Shown here piece by piece: positions 36,959-50,193 of a stretch of 64,000 nucleotides of DNA. Origin of the DNA: Centrapalus pauciflorus (lineage: Eukaryota; Streptophyta; Magnoliopsida; Asterales; Asteraceae); NCBI GenBank assembly GCA_020465985.1, contig JAANYP010005970.1, forward strand, positions 33,501 through 97,500, given 5' to 3'. The notes below the pieces were generated by a model. The model saw only the letters and a program-made list of their open reading frames with translations, was not told the origin of the DNA and searched no databases. Positions within the stretch are counted from its first letter, which is position 1. Each line of letters begins with the position of its first letter. The position numbers and the translations under genes were made by a program.

Positions 36959-37313
36959 TCTATCTATACTATAAAAGAGTAACTATAATATTCTCTTGTG
37001 AAGCCAAGTGTCATCACCATGAATCGACATGTGGCATTTATGAGTTTTAAAATAATAAATAAAGTTAATTGAATTCTATCCAAATCTAATATAATCTACT
37101 TTTAAATTCAAATCAAATCAAAGAAAATCTAATACTCTACTAACTTATAATTATAATATAATATAATATAATAAAAGTTTAAAAAAATATAAGAAAATAT
37201 TTACTCTATATATAGTTTTGTTTAAAAAAGTTAATATTTATATCTTTACCTTTTAATTTATTATTTTTAATATATATTAAAAATATTCGCGTAATACGCG
37301 GGTAATAAACTAG
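36959..37313 (+). mobile_element. Small non-autonomous Helitron (355 bp)
   Basis: It begins TCTATCTATACTATAAAAGA after an A and ends with a hairpin (CGCGTAATACGCG), GGTAATAAA and CTAG (37310-37313) before T. It is homologous along its length to the minus-strand element 4964-5380. Confidence 0.88.
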
Positions 37314-38000
37314 TATCTCATTTAAAATAGGAAAAATGACATCAAATGGTAAGAGATTCACTCATTTGTCTAAGTTTTACCAACTAACTCTTTTTTTCAT
37401 AGCTAATAGCAACCAGCTAAACAACTAGTTACCTAATGATTAAGTTAATTTATATGATATATAATTGCCACGTCGTCTAACCATCTCATTATTTTATGGA
37501 TTAACCTAATTAAAAAGGTTTTAAAATTTAATCATTCTTAAAATATTATTCAGCGGGAAGCAAGACAGAGAAAAACAGTCGCCCTTCCCATGAGTTAACG
37601 TACCAGATCAACGGGCCAAATAATTAAATGGACCTATTGTAAAAAACTAAGATAGAACATAAGTTTTTTTAAAAATGAAAATTTATAAAATGTTGTATTG
37701 AAAAATTTGTTCTTTAAATTTTTTTTTAAAATTATGTAAAATTTATGACATTTGGTCGTCAACCCGTTTGACTCATTGTCACCCCTATGATAAACTAATT
37801 ATTAGAAATAATATCAAACCATCTACGATCAATGTTCTTTTTTATATTATTTCAATATATAGTGCTAATTACATGAAAACTAGAATAGCATAGGTACATT
37901 TTTTGGGCTATAATATGATTTTGATTTCGATGATCCTTGTTCTTCTAGTCACTTTGGGGTTTTAATTTTCATAACATTTTCTATTTATTTTTTGAACGTA
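37314..38000. other. Intergenic DNA, nothing identified
   Basis: AT-rich sequence without a convincing gene, RNA or repeat structure. Confidence 0.5.
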
Positions 38001-38753
38001 CTAGCATGATGGAAACTGAACTATCTAATGAAATGTTAAGTGATGATGAGAGTAAGTGACTAATCAATATTTTAGTCTATATTTTAGTCTAAATGACGAT
38101 GATGATGAAACCGCATAGACCACTTATCATGTGATGATAATGAAATGTGCGAGTTGAGAAATAAAAAAGACTTGGAATAGATGACATTGTAATAACAAAT
38201 GAAACAATGTTTCATCCGCATATTAGTATAAATGATATTGAGATAGCCCCCGATATACATGAAACTATTTTTAATGATGTTAGTGGGTCTTTAAAAAAAT
38301 GGTGAGTTAAATTCTGAGCATGATGGTGGTTACTTAACAAAGGAAGGTATTTAGTACCTTATACATAATCCTAACATTCATTGGAGGATGTATGTTATCA
38401 AAACCCTAGTCAACTTAAAGAGTGCATCATCTGTTACACCTTAGCTAATAGATTTCAAACCACATTCCCCCATAACGACCATGCAAAATCATTGGCAATA
38501 TGCGACAAGAAAGATAAAGTTGTTGGTTATCAATGTCCATTTAGATTATGGGCTACTTGGATGAGAGATAAGTCAGGTTTTCAAGTTAAATCACTATTAA
38601 CGTGTATACGTGTTGTAGAAAGTTTGACTTTGGATCGTTAGTGAACTACAAGTGGATTGCAACACACTACAAGAATTAGGAAAAATCCACACATCAAACT
38701 AAAGGAGTTACAAGTTGTAATGGTGAAAAAGTATAAGTGTAAAGACATAATGC

Positions 38754-39098
<345 letters not shown>

Positions 39099-39559
39099 TA
39101 ACTTTCGGAAGAAGTTCAGTACCTCTCAATTTAGAAACCTATTTTGGGCAGCCTCAAAATCCATGTATCCGACAGAGTTTGAATAAGTTATGGAAGACAT
39201 CAGAAAAATTAATGTTGAAGCATACAAATACTTAATGGAAAAGGATCCATCAACATGGACAAGGGCTTTCTTTCAAACTGGAAGAGAGGATGTGATGTTG
39301 TGGAAAATGGTATTAGTGAATTTTAACTCAATAATATAAGAAGCAAGGAGGAGGTCGATTGTTACAATGTTGGAATCTATTAGGGTGAAAATGATGGAAA
39401 GAATGACTCGAATGAGGGAAATGGTTGGGAATTGGTCTAGTGATATATGCCCTGTTATCAAGAGTAGACTAGAACAAATGAAGAAAGTACAAAGGTATCA
39501 TTATTTACAACTATGAATTATAATCATTATTAAACAACTAATGTTTTTCTTTTATTTTT

Positions 39560-39962
39560 GGGTTAATATTGAAAAATCCCTACGAACTTTCGTAAATTTA
39601 TCGATTAAGTCACTGTATTTTTTTTCCTAGTGTTTAAGTCCCTAGACAATTTTTGTCTTATTCAAACTATATATTTGACTTGTTTAGCAGGTCACCTACC
39701 GGTAAATGGTACAGTGACCTAAACAAAACAAAAATAAAGTCCAGTGATTTAATCGTGAAAATTGGAAATTAAAAAGTTGGTTTTTTTAATAATAAATTAT
39801 TCGAGAAACTAATTGTTTTACTTGTTTAGTAGGTAGCAGGTTAAAAATATATAGTTTTGAATAAGACAAACTTTGTTTAGGGGCTTAAATACTCAGAAAA
39901 CAAGTTCAGTGAGTTAATCGATAATTACATAAAAGTCTGTGGGGTCTTTGAAATATTAACCC
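39560..39962. mobile_element. MITE-like element inside the transposase intron
   Basis: The ends GGGTTAATATTGAAAAATCCC and GGTCTTTGAAATATTAACCC are inverted repeats, and the inner segments (CACTGTATTTTTTTTCC and the mirrored AACAAGTTCAGTGAG) also pair loosely. No clean TSD. It sits between the donor and acceptor sites of the intron. Confidence 0.65.
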
Positions 39963-40504
39963 ATTATGTTTTAGATTATGGCAAGTTATTCCAGCAGGTG
40001 GTGATGAGTTTGAGGTAAAAATGGAATGAACTCTTTTATTGTCAAAGAAGGGAACATGACATGTAGCTGTAGATTGTGGCAGCTTGGAGGTTTGCCATGT
40101 CAACATGATATTGCAATCTTGTTAAACATTAACAAACCACCTGAAGATTATATCCTGGAATGGTTTTGGAAGACGATGTTTAATAATGCCTACAACCATT
40201 ACTTGAAACCCCTCAATGGTATGAAGATGTGGCCTAAAACAAGTTTTGTTTATCCATTGCCACCAAAGCCTAAAAAGATGCCAGGTAGACCAAAGATCGA
40301 ACGGAGAAGACATGTTACAGAGAACAATTTTGTTGGAAGCAAAGTAAAGAAGTTTGGGAATCGTATAAGATGCACAAGTTGTCAAAAAGAGGGGCAAAAT
40401 AAGAAAACATGCAATAATCCTAAAAAAAGATGCACCCTAAGTAGACAAAAGAACCCTAGGTAAGAAGGGGAATCTTGGGGTAGGAGTCTCAACTGATGAT
40501 GTGA

Positions 40505-41010
40505 CGGTTAATTCTTTCGTGGGGTAAGCGTATAGTTCTCATACTTTTGCATTAATTGTTGCTAATACTTAATAATTTTTGTATATTATCTTGTATTCAA
40601 GTAAAAAAGTATATGTTCATGCTTCACGAATACCATTGGCATCATCCTCACATCCTACTACAATTAATGTTTTTTTTTGGAGTAAGTGTATGATACTCGT
40701 ATTTTCACATTAATTGTTGTTGATACTTAATACTTTATGTATATCATACTTCTATTTATGTATCTTATCTTATAGTCAAGTAACAGAGTATTTGCTCATG
40801 CTTCAAAAGTACCATTGGCATCATCCTCACATCTTACTACAATTAATGTTTTCGTTGAAATAAGTGTATAGTACTCATACATTTACATTAATTGTTGCTA
40901 ATACTTGATGTATATAATACTTACACTTTTCTATCTTATGACATAGTCGAGTAATGGAGTATCTGTTCATGCTTCACGAGTACCATTGACATCATCCTCA
41001 CATGACCATC
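40505..41010. repeat. Three tandem copies of a unit of about 175 bp
   Basis: The phrase ACCATTGGCATCATCCTCACAT recurs at about 40632, 40811 and (as ACCATTGACATC) 40982, spacings of 179 and 171 bp. Each unit also has AAGTGTATAGTACTCATAC, ATTAATTGTTGCTAATACTT and a CAAGTAA...GTTCATGCTTCA block preceded by a TATAGT acceptor-like site. It looks like an exon-intron pair at the 3' end of the MULE gene that was triplicated. Confidence 0.8.
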
Positions 41011-42148
41011 ATGCTCAACATCCTAATGAACATATTATGTCATCCACAACCAATTCAAATGTTCTTGTGAGGATACCGAAACTAATTCCTAGAAGAGCAA
41101 CGGGCTACCAATGATGCATTTGTCTTCAAGCAATGTGATGATTTTGAGTATTTAAGTCGTAGTTAAATACCTTTTTGATTTTCTATGTATGCCCAACATG
41201 GTAGGTTACAATATGTAACATATCGTGTTTCAACTTTAGCTTTTTGACGCATGTTTTATATCAGTTTTACGGCAATATTAATGCTTTTTGGCGGTTTATG
41301 TGAAAAACACAAATTTTAGCTTGGTTTTATAGTTTCGTCAACTTATTTTTGTTGTTAAACGTCACAGCTTATTTAGGCTTTGTTTCATGACTTATTTTTT
41401 ACATTTCTAGCTGTATTTTTTTTCATATCTAATGTTGTCCATCCATACTATCATGTTTTATACACATTTAACCACTAAACTTTTTTTAATACATATTTAG
41501 CCACTAAATTGTTTTTGTACTTGGTTAACCATTGAAAATTGTATCATTTGACCACTAAAGTATCATATTTTATACACATTTGGTTACTAAACTATCATAT
41601 TTTATACACATTAAGTCATTATTTTTAATCATTTCTCCAAAATATAACACTAATGGCTAAATATATATATTTATATGAAAAATTAGTTCAGTGACTAAAT
41701 AAGACAAATCTAAAAGTTGGATGGTTAAAAACGATCTTAACTCTTCCCTTGCGAATCATCCATTAGTGAGTTATAAAATTATACAATTATTCATTTACAA
41801 TAATCTATCAAGCACACAAGATAATCAAACATAGCATTCACCCACAATGCAATCTCATGTTATAACCAAAGAAAAACCCAAGTGTTTAGTCCTTGCCTGG
41901 ATACTCCCAATTGGGGACTTTTAAGGCTTGTTTGTTTTTATCTTCACACACTTTTTTGTCATATATATATGCAACTGGGAATAAAATACGATGGAAGTTT
42001 CTTTGTTATGGAAAAGATTTTCTAGTTTTTAAGATCTTATATCATCTTCAAAGTTACAGACAAAAGTTAAATATGAAAAAAAAAACATGCATGGATGCAT
42101 GCCCTAGCCCTCCTAGTGAAACCCTATTGTCGTTCCCTTACCGCTTCC
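41011..42148. other. AT-rich DNA with short repeats, no gene
   Basis: 41455-41640 contains several copies of ATACACATTTAACCACTAAAC and TATCATATTTTATACACATT in tandem, possibly a degraded MULE end. Nothing codes for a recognisable protein. Confidence 0.6.
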
Positions 42149-42295
42149 CAGGGCCGGCCCTGGCCTGGTAGGGCTGGGCCACCGCCCAGGGCCCATACAC
42201 AACAAAGGGGCCCAAAAAAAAATAATTTTGCATACATGTTATACCTAGGCCCAATTCTGTTTGGATTTAGGAACTCACCGCTAGGGGTGTAAACG

Positions 42296-42452
42296 GGACG
42301 AGACAGCTCGACACAAACTCGGGATCGACTCGGCAAAAAATCGAAATCGACTCGCATTTTATCGAGTCGAGCTCGAGCTACTCGAGTAGGATTCGAGTCA
42401 AGTTCGAGTATCAAATTAACAGGCTCGATGGGCTCGCGAGCCTTATCGAGCT
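42296..42452. promoter_or_regulatory. Left subterminal TCGAG-motif cluster of the inner hAT
   Basis: GACTCG, TCGAGTCGAGCTCGAGC and GATTCGAGTCAAGTTCGAG repeats are packed in about 160 bp and mirrored at 54752-54930. In hAT elements such clusters bind the transposase. That role is inferred here. Confidence 0.65.
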
Positions 42453-42649
42453 TTAGTTTAAAAATATACATTTTCACCCTTCAAGTATATAAAAATTACA
42501 TTTATGTCTATAGTATATAAACAACTCATTTAACCCTAAAAAAACCCTTTCTCATTTAGAGGCATACAACCATTTTCCTTCCACAGCCCTAGCCCCCAAG
42601 TAATGGCGACCTACAACCCTCCCAGTCGATCGATCTCCTTCCCAGACCC

Positions 42650-43420
42650 CAGCCGGTGCCGTCGATCTCTGTGCCGTCGATCGACCTCCAACCCTCCCAG
42701 CCGTCGATCTCTGTGCTGTCGTTGGTGCCGTCGATCTCTGTGCTGTCGCTGGTGCCGATCTATCTCTATGTCGTCGATCTCTTGACAGTGTTACCGCCGA
42801 TCGACCTTCGGTCGTTCCCCAAGGCTGTCGGCCTGTCGCTGAGCCTGTAACCGGAGCTGTGAGTCTGCGGCTGTTGCTCCTGTCGAGGGTGCTGCACTAC
42901 AGTTTTACTGTGATCTATTGTTGTCTAAGGTAGTTGTTATTTTATAATCGACATTCAACAGGTAGTTCTTTATTTTTGTAGTTTTCCTTCTTTGATCTAT
43001 TGATATATTTTCTTAATCAATCTGTTATTATTGTTATTATTTTCTCTAAATTGATTTGTTGGTACGTTCCCTAAATCCATCTATTGTTGATTTGTTGTAT
43101 TATGCTTATACACTTGCTATGTGGTATTATGTTTATATTTGAATTAGTAATCTTTTACTTTGCTGGTTATAGTAACCTTTTAATTTGCTGGTTATAGCAA
43201 TCTTATAAATGTTCAAGCTTGATTTAGTAATGTTATAAGCATGTGTGAATTAGTAATCTTATAAATATGATGGAATTAGCAATCTTATACATGTTCAAGA
43301 TTGAATAGGAATCTTATAAATATGCTAGAATTGGCAATCTTATAAATGTTGAAGATTGAATTAGCAATTTTATAATTTATAAATGTTTAAGCATGATTAG
43401 TAATCTTTTATCAAGCATTT
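42650..43420. repeat. Low-complexity tandem repeats upstream of the hAT transposase
   Basis: 42655-42780 has repeats of GTCGATCTCTGTGCCGTCG and variants. 43185-43400 has about seven imperfect copies of GAATTAGCAATCTTATAAATG. Open frames here are by-products of the repeats. Confidence 0.7.
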
Positions 43421-43535
43421 ATGCTTTGTAATTTTTAATATGGCTTATGTTAACGTATGCCAAGATTGAATGTATGTAATATGACATTCTTTTTGGTATT
43501 AAATTGGTTGTTAATGTTTATTCTTTTTTGTAGAT

Positions 43536-45010
43536 ATGGCATCATCGCCGCCTGAAATTTCCTCGTCACCTTTGGGACAGAATTCTACTAATAATCATGG
43601 TATTTCAACGGACAACACTACCTCGTAGATCCTCCAACGACAGATAATACTAATCCAACTAATACGGAGGAGGAAGATTGTCATTTTCAAAAGAATAAAA
43701 GACAAAAATCTTCTCCATGTTGGTTGGAATTCAAAGAAGTGGAACTCGCAGATGAGAGTAGCAAAGCAGATGCAACCATTGTAAGAAAAGACTTGCCATT
43801 CTTGCAAGCCGAAGTATTTCTCATCTTTCGAGGCATTTGAAAACTTGTTCAAGAAGAAAGATATTTCAAAAGCAACAACAGAGAATTACATTGGAAGTAA
43901 TTAATCAAGACAGCAATGTACACGTCGTCACTCACTGATGGAAAGTTTGATATAATGAAAATGAGAGAGTCAATCGCACATTGGATTCTAATGCATGAGC
44001 ATCCGTATACAATTGTGGAAGAAGAGGGATTCAATATGATGCAAAAACGTGGGATGCTTGAATGGGAGAAGATCTCTCGCAACTCCATTAAAAAAGATTG
44101 GGTGCATGTTTATGAGATTGAAAAGAAGAAGTTAAAAGATTTATTGAAAAGTGTGACGAAGATTAGTGTAACGACAGATTTGTGGAAGTCTACCAATCAA
44201 AAGATCGGGTATATGGTTCTCACTGGGCATTTTGTCGATTGTAACTGGAGACTACAGAAACGTGTTCTTAGCTTTGTTCATTTACCTCCTCCCCACCGTG
44301 GTGTTGAGATTGCCGACAATCTTTATAAGTGCATGAAAGAGTGGTGCGTTGAGCATAAGGTTTATAGTATTACACTTGATAATGCTTCAAATAATGACTC
44401 GGCAATTAGGATCTTAAGCGATACTTTCTCAAGGTTTTCGAAGTTACCTTGTGGAGGAAAGTTGTTTCATGTCTGTTGTTGTGCACACATCTTGAATCTT
44501 ATGGTTCAAGATGACCTTTCAAGAATATCACATATCATCGAGGATGTACATGATAGTGTAACTTTCATCAATCAAAACGAAGCACGACTCAAATTGTTTT
44601 CCGAGATCGTACAACAATTACAATTGCCACATAGGAAGCTTATTCTTGAATGTAAAACAAGATGGAATTCTACATATGAGATGTTGTCGGCCGCAATCAA
44701 GTTCAAAGAAGTTTTTCCAAGATTCCAAGATAGAGAGCCACGCTATAATAGTTGTCCGAGCAATGAAGATTGGTTAAAAGTTAAAAAGGTTTGTTCAATT
44801 CTTGAAGTTTTTAATCCGGCTACTAATATTATTTCAGGGAGTGAGAATCCAACTTCAAATTTGTTTCTTAATGAAGTTTATCGTATGAAAGTGTTGTTGG
44901 ATAAAAAGTCTCAAGATCTTTTAGAAGATGAATTTGTTCGTGATATGGTTGGACAAATGAAAGCAAAATTTGATAAGTATTGGGGCGAGTGTAACCTAAT
45001 GATGTCCATT
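43536..45010 (+). pseudogene. hAT transposase, N-terminal and central part (BED finger to mid-catalytic region)
   Basis: The ATG at 43536 follows an acceptor-like TTTTTTGTAG. A BED zinc finger (CNHCKKRLAILASRS with HLSRHLKTC, about 43770-43850) precedes a long open frame (43916-45010) with the marks of plant hAT transposases of the RICESLEEPER type: KISVTTDLW, SITLDNASNND, HVCCCAHILNLMVQ and ECKTRWNSTYEML. The first catalytic Asp (TTDLW), the second (LDNASNND) and the CxxC/H-type insertion domain are visible. At least two frameshifts lie between the ATG and the BED finger (near 43625 and 43770), and a stop at about 43916 follows the finger. The protein is then cut by the Gypsy insertion at 45010. 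Confidence 0.92.
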
Positions 45011-47261
45011 TGTGACACCATTGCCACATTAACCACCATTTACAGTATACCCAGGATTAATCACCAACGAATAAATACATAATGATCTGATAGCTTGAAC
45101 TACAGTGCGGAAGCATAAAATACAAAATAAAATAAAACAAATTTGTGTCCAACACCCTACGGTGCTACATAGGTTACACATCTAAGTCTACAACTTCAGA
45201 AGTATTACATTATCCCCAAATTTATTACAACAATAATTTCATAACCAAATACCAAGTTAAACCGTAGAAGTCTTCAAATACTTCAACAAACGTCCTAGTT
45301 AGATGGTCCAGCTGTAGACTTCCCTTTTCCTGTAAAAATTCAACAACTAAAAGGTAAGTGAATGCTTAGTGAATACCAAATGATCTTACACATTCTGCAA
45401 ATCCTTATGATGCCCCTAAGGAGTAACCGCGGTACCGCATACCGTATACTCCACACGTACTCCAAGTACGCAAACCCGAGCCACAGCTCCTTCGAGATGA
45501 CGCTCGGCATAAGATAAACCAACCATCTGAGGCAGACATAACATCGGGGATGACCTACTGTCTATCCTGACCACAGAGGTGTCAAACTCTTGGTCATATA
45601 GCACAGTAACATCAGAGTACAGATGCGACCCTCAGGTCCATCGACAGGATGCACAACAAATGAACGGACATGCAACAAGTATGAATGTGCATCAACATAT
45701 ACGCAAGTTAGTAGAGTGCCAAACGAATATGAAACAACACGCCTCAGCAGGCAATAGCAAACATAAAGCAGATGCAGACATGTTTAAAATCAAAGGTACT
45801 CACAGTGGGTGCGTTTTTAAGCTTCAAGTTATCTTATTTCTCTTCGGAATTTCAACCGGACTCAAAAGTACCCCACTGTGGGTTAAACAACACCACAAGG
45901 GACCTGTTTCATTTCCATAATGAAAACATATTATCATTATATGTTCTTTAACAATTACCATCAACTTGTATAAAATAAAGTGCTATAACATTCGGAAACG
46001 TCATCCGAAACTCATATTTTAAACCGTTATTCGAGGTGTTATTATTCCCAATTAACCCTCCATTATATGCCTTCTTATAGTACACAAGATATCCCAGAAG
46101 TGTGTTTAATTGTCCATAAATTCGGATCCTTTTAAACCCATCTGAATTACCCCAAAACAAACGAACTCGCCGAGTAGGCTCATGGAACTCGCCGAGTTCC
46201 TGTCCGAATTTCGGACCCTTAGTTAAATTTCGGACACATCCGGATTGGGTTGACCCATCCGAGTTCGGACCCTCCGAGTTCGGTTCTTAAATTGATTTCG
46301 GTCTTATCCAAATTTCGGGTCTCATCCGAATTCGGGTCCCAACCGAATTCGGATCCAACACTTATGAATTTTTGAAGATTTATTCAAACTGTTCTTGAGA
46401 ACTCGCCGAGTTCACATGCAGGTTTGTAGTTCGCAACTTACGGATTTTAAGTAAAAATTTCCAAAACTTAAATCTAACAACATGCAATCCATACATTTAT
46501 CTTATTACTATATATTGAGTGTTTTTACATCATATTCCATAACATTAACATCAAATTTCGTCCAGATTTGACCAAAAATGAGCAAAAACTCAAGAACACC
46601 AAAAACTTCATAAAATTCAGATTTTGTTACCTTTTGGACGAATTAACCAACGATTCTTGTTTCAAAAGCTTCAGTGATCTTCAAGGAATGATTTCCAACT
46701 ATTATAACATACATGCAATCACAAATTTTCAGATTCTAATTCCGAATTTTTGAATCTTTATTCTTAAAAATAAAACCTCAAATTTGAATCTAATTTCCTT
46801 ACCTTAATTCCTTTTGATTCTTGAAGATTTCCATATTTGATTCACGAATTAGTCTCCAATTAATTGATTTTCAGCATAGATTCTAGAGAGAGAGAGAGAG
46901 ATAGAGCTTAGTGAGAGAGTGGGAAGATGGTGAAATGAAATGAAATAAGGATTTTTCCCCTTTTTATTTCCTTCTTTCAAATCTTGGCACATCACACCCC
47001 TCTTCTTATCCGGTTCCATTAAATACTGATTTTTATAAATTAAAAGAGTTCTATCTTTTATTCATCATCACTAACATTTTTAATAATCATACTAAATAAC
47101 TAGAAGTTGAAATTCTTAAATTTCTTAATTTCCTAAAATAACAACCAACTTTTAAATATTTAGATATATAATCATTTTTCATAATCCAACTTAATTATAT
47201 TCATTACGAAATTTAAACTAAATATCCTCAAATTACGATAATAAAATTTTAGGATGTTACA
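45011..47261 (-). repeat. LTR (3' LTR in the element's orientation)
   Basis: 2251 bp, starting TGTGACACC and ending GATGTTACA on the plus strand. It differs from the other LTR by about a dozen substitutions that I could see, a 20-bp indel near 46410 and a GA-repeat length change. It contains repeated AACTCGCCGAGTT palindromes and TCCGAATTCGG-type motifs (46160-46410). The short open frames in it are repeated in the other LTR and are not genes. Confidence 0.95.
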
Positions 47262-48429
47262 GCATGGGCTCCACCACGCTCAAACTTCGTCCTCGAAGTT
47301 ATTTGAATTCAAACGTACTTATACTTATTCATCGTATCGGCTTTTGTCTCTCAATTGTAATCTATTTCTTTGTGATACTTCCAACGTATCAGTACCATTT
47401 TAATTTCTTTGTTTCTTAACTTTTTTACTTTCATATCCATAATATTTTTCCGGCTTTTCAACATATACTACCACATTTCTTGAATTTCTAATTCAGTATA
47501 GTCAACCTAATCTTCATTACCAGTTGTGAAAATTTCATAAAACTTTCCACATGAAACACCAAGTGTTATTTCGATATTTCCTTATGTAATTCCCAATGAG
47601 ATAACAGATTCCTAACTTTTCTGTTATTCTAAATGAGCCAACACACCTCATTGGTGATATTAACAAATATGCTCCATCGTTTACCTCAAAGTTGATTAAT
47701 TTAGGTGTCTCATCATTATAACTCTTCTTTTCATATCACAGACTCAGCAATCAGAGTCCTTTCAATTTCTTTCCAACATGTAGAGGTTCTACATTTCCTC
47801 CCTTACAAAACTTTACACGGTGTTCTCTTGATTTTTAACATGATAACCAATGTTATACAATAATTCCATCAAAGTAATTGATCTTTTCAGGTGGTACTTA
47901 AATCCAAAATATATGATCTCATCATGTATTCCAATGTGAAAATAGTCCATTCATTTTGACCATCTGTCGGGGTCGATAAACTGTACTCATAGCTATATGT
48001 GTACCTGATCCCACTTGTAAAGTAAACCAAGAGTTGAAAATGAACCGACTCTTCCAATCAAACATAATCAATTTTAGAGCACCATAAAAATAATAACCTT
48101 ACTCACGCAAATCTGTGCAAGTCTTCCAAATAATAACTTTCTCAAGTTGGTATATACATACCCATTTAAATCAGCCTGTCTACAATTTACCAATTGTAGA
48201 AAATTTCTTAAATCTGTAATACTGCAAGACAACTTCTAAATTCTCAATCGCTAAACTTTTAGCGGAATCCTCCGAGATCTCAACTCCAGAAATCACATAC
48301 TACAAAATATAACCCATTGTAATCAAAACTCACGATTTGACATATTTAACTTTACACTTACACCAAAATATCATCGATAATTACAATTACCGATTCCTCC
48401 AACATTGTTATACAAATCCCTATTCATAA

Positions 48430-48900
48430 TGTCCATAAAACAGCTGGGGTGTTAATCAATCAAAATGTCGTGACCAGAGACTCGTAGTGCTCATAAATAT
48501 TCCTGAAAGCCAATTTCAGTACATTCCCTCTTCGGTCCTCAGCTAATCATATCCCATTCGTAGATCAATCTTAGAAAAATAATTAGCTCTCATGTAGCTA
48601 ATTGAATGATCATCATTTCCCGGCAGCGGATATTTATTTATTATAGTCAATTTGTTCAAATCACTTTAATCTATACACATTCAGTAGATACAAGACAGTA
48701 TGAATAACAAACTTTTGGGAGAAGCTCCAGGGATCAAGTCAACACAGAATTTCACTTGTCTTTCAGGTGCCACACCAGACAAGTCTTCCAGAAACACATA
48801 TGGAAACATTTGGGACAACAGGCGCATCGGCCACAATTTTCTCTTCAGTCTTGGCATCAATAGCATATACCATACAAGACTCACAGCCCTAAGCAATCAG
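48430..48900 (-). pseudogene. Reverse transcriptase remnant of the Gypsy element
   Basis: The minus strand shows the region before RT (SQMFPYVFLEDLSGVAPERQ) and, in other frames, DLNKLTIINKYPLPGNDD, FSKIDLRMGYD and HYESLVTTF. Near 48375 IVIIDDILV follows, corresponding to the catalytic YVDD box with altered flanks. These are the diagnostic blocks of Ty3/Gypsy RT. Stops and frameshifts separate them, and sequence beyond (47262-48370) shows no clean RNase H or integrase. Confidence 0.82.
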
Positions 48901-49185
48901 CTTTCGGGACCTAACAATCATCAGTAGACATTGATCCCCACTTCTCCAATTCCCATATATACAAAGCTCCCGCCCCTCCGGCGTAGTTATCTTTATTATT
49001 CCTTTATTGCAAACTACATGCGTCTCATCACATATATACAACCAATTCATTCCAATTATCATATCAAATCGCTGATCTCTTATTGGAATTAAGTCAAGAT
49101 TGAAGACTACCTCTTCAATCACTAAAGTACAATCATGATACACATGATCTACGTTAACTATTTTGTTACTTAACAGTTTCAACAT
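48889..49185 (-). pseudogene. Retroviral-type aspartic protease remnant
   Basis: An open frame of 98 codons ends the protease region: the phrase FDMIIGMNWL is the conserved block near the end of Gypsy proteases (usually FDIIIGMDWL). The catalytic DT/SG or equivalent CGAS site upstream is not in frame here. It lies between gag and RT as expected. Confidence 0.72.
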
Positions 49186-50193
49186 TAATCACAATAGACA
49201 ATCTTTAGACCAAGGCATCTACACTTGTTGAGCAAAAGTAGTAGACACAAATAATCAGTCGTCACTAAAATCATACACTACTCATGATCACCTCCGAATC
49301 CTCCTTAGATTTTGGATCATAGTATTAGACTTTTCTTTGCTATATCAGCAAATTTCATTAGTGTCCAAAGTCTCTTTAAACTTTTTATGGTTGATTAAAT
49401 CACCATTTCATTAAGTATCATACCCTCATTTCGATTAATTATACTTCTCATACATTTCTTAATTTACACTTCGCATTGTATATTTCAATTTCTCTTTTAA
49501 AATTAGCATGTATCCTCCATGTATTATCATACCCTTGTATGCTTTCTCCATAATCTCTAGATTTGTTTTCCTCATATATATTCATATGTAATAATTATTT
49601 AAAACAGTTCCTTTGATTCCAACTACATCAAAATTCTCACGAACAGTTCGAATCCTGTCGTTCTTGACCACAAACTTTTTAACTCAAAATATAAACACAG
49701 TGTACCTTACCGTTTTCCCTTAATAAAAGTTGATGCTATTTGCTTTATGATAACCTTTACAAGTTGTTATCAATCCTTCAAACATATCATACATGACATT
49801 AATACGATTAATTTCCAATTCTTTAATCCATTATGGTCAATCTTAATCTTTATTATAACTTCTAAACTCGTTAATAAATTCCATGATATCTATAGCATCT
49901 TGTCCAATTCGAAGCTTTAACCATCTTGGCTATTCATCTAACACCTACTTATATATTCGAGTGTTCTCAGTCGCGAACATAATTATACTTATATTAATAA
50001 CAAAACTTCATATCACTCAAGTTCAGGTTAACTTCAGAATCATAAAACTTCAATGTAATATTACATATAAAAACTTAAAGTACTCTTCTAATCTTGTAAA
50101 GTAATGTTTAAAAGTTATAACCATAATCTCAGAGATCTCATCTCATTTGTTGAACTTTTCATTCATAGTTTCATCATCTAATATTAGTACATG

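Noticed and set aside
40505..41010. CRISPR-like array
   Set aside because: Units are long direct tandem copies without a repeat-spacer pattern, in a plant nuclear context.
42603..42850. Arg/Ser-rich open frame before the hAT transposase
   Set aside because: It derives from tandem GTCGATCTCTGTGCC repeats and does not continue into the transposase.
45340..46753. Several open frames of 60-113 codons that also occur at 51526-52959
   Set aside because: They lie in the two LTRs and are identical because the LTRs are. No protein family recognised.
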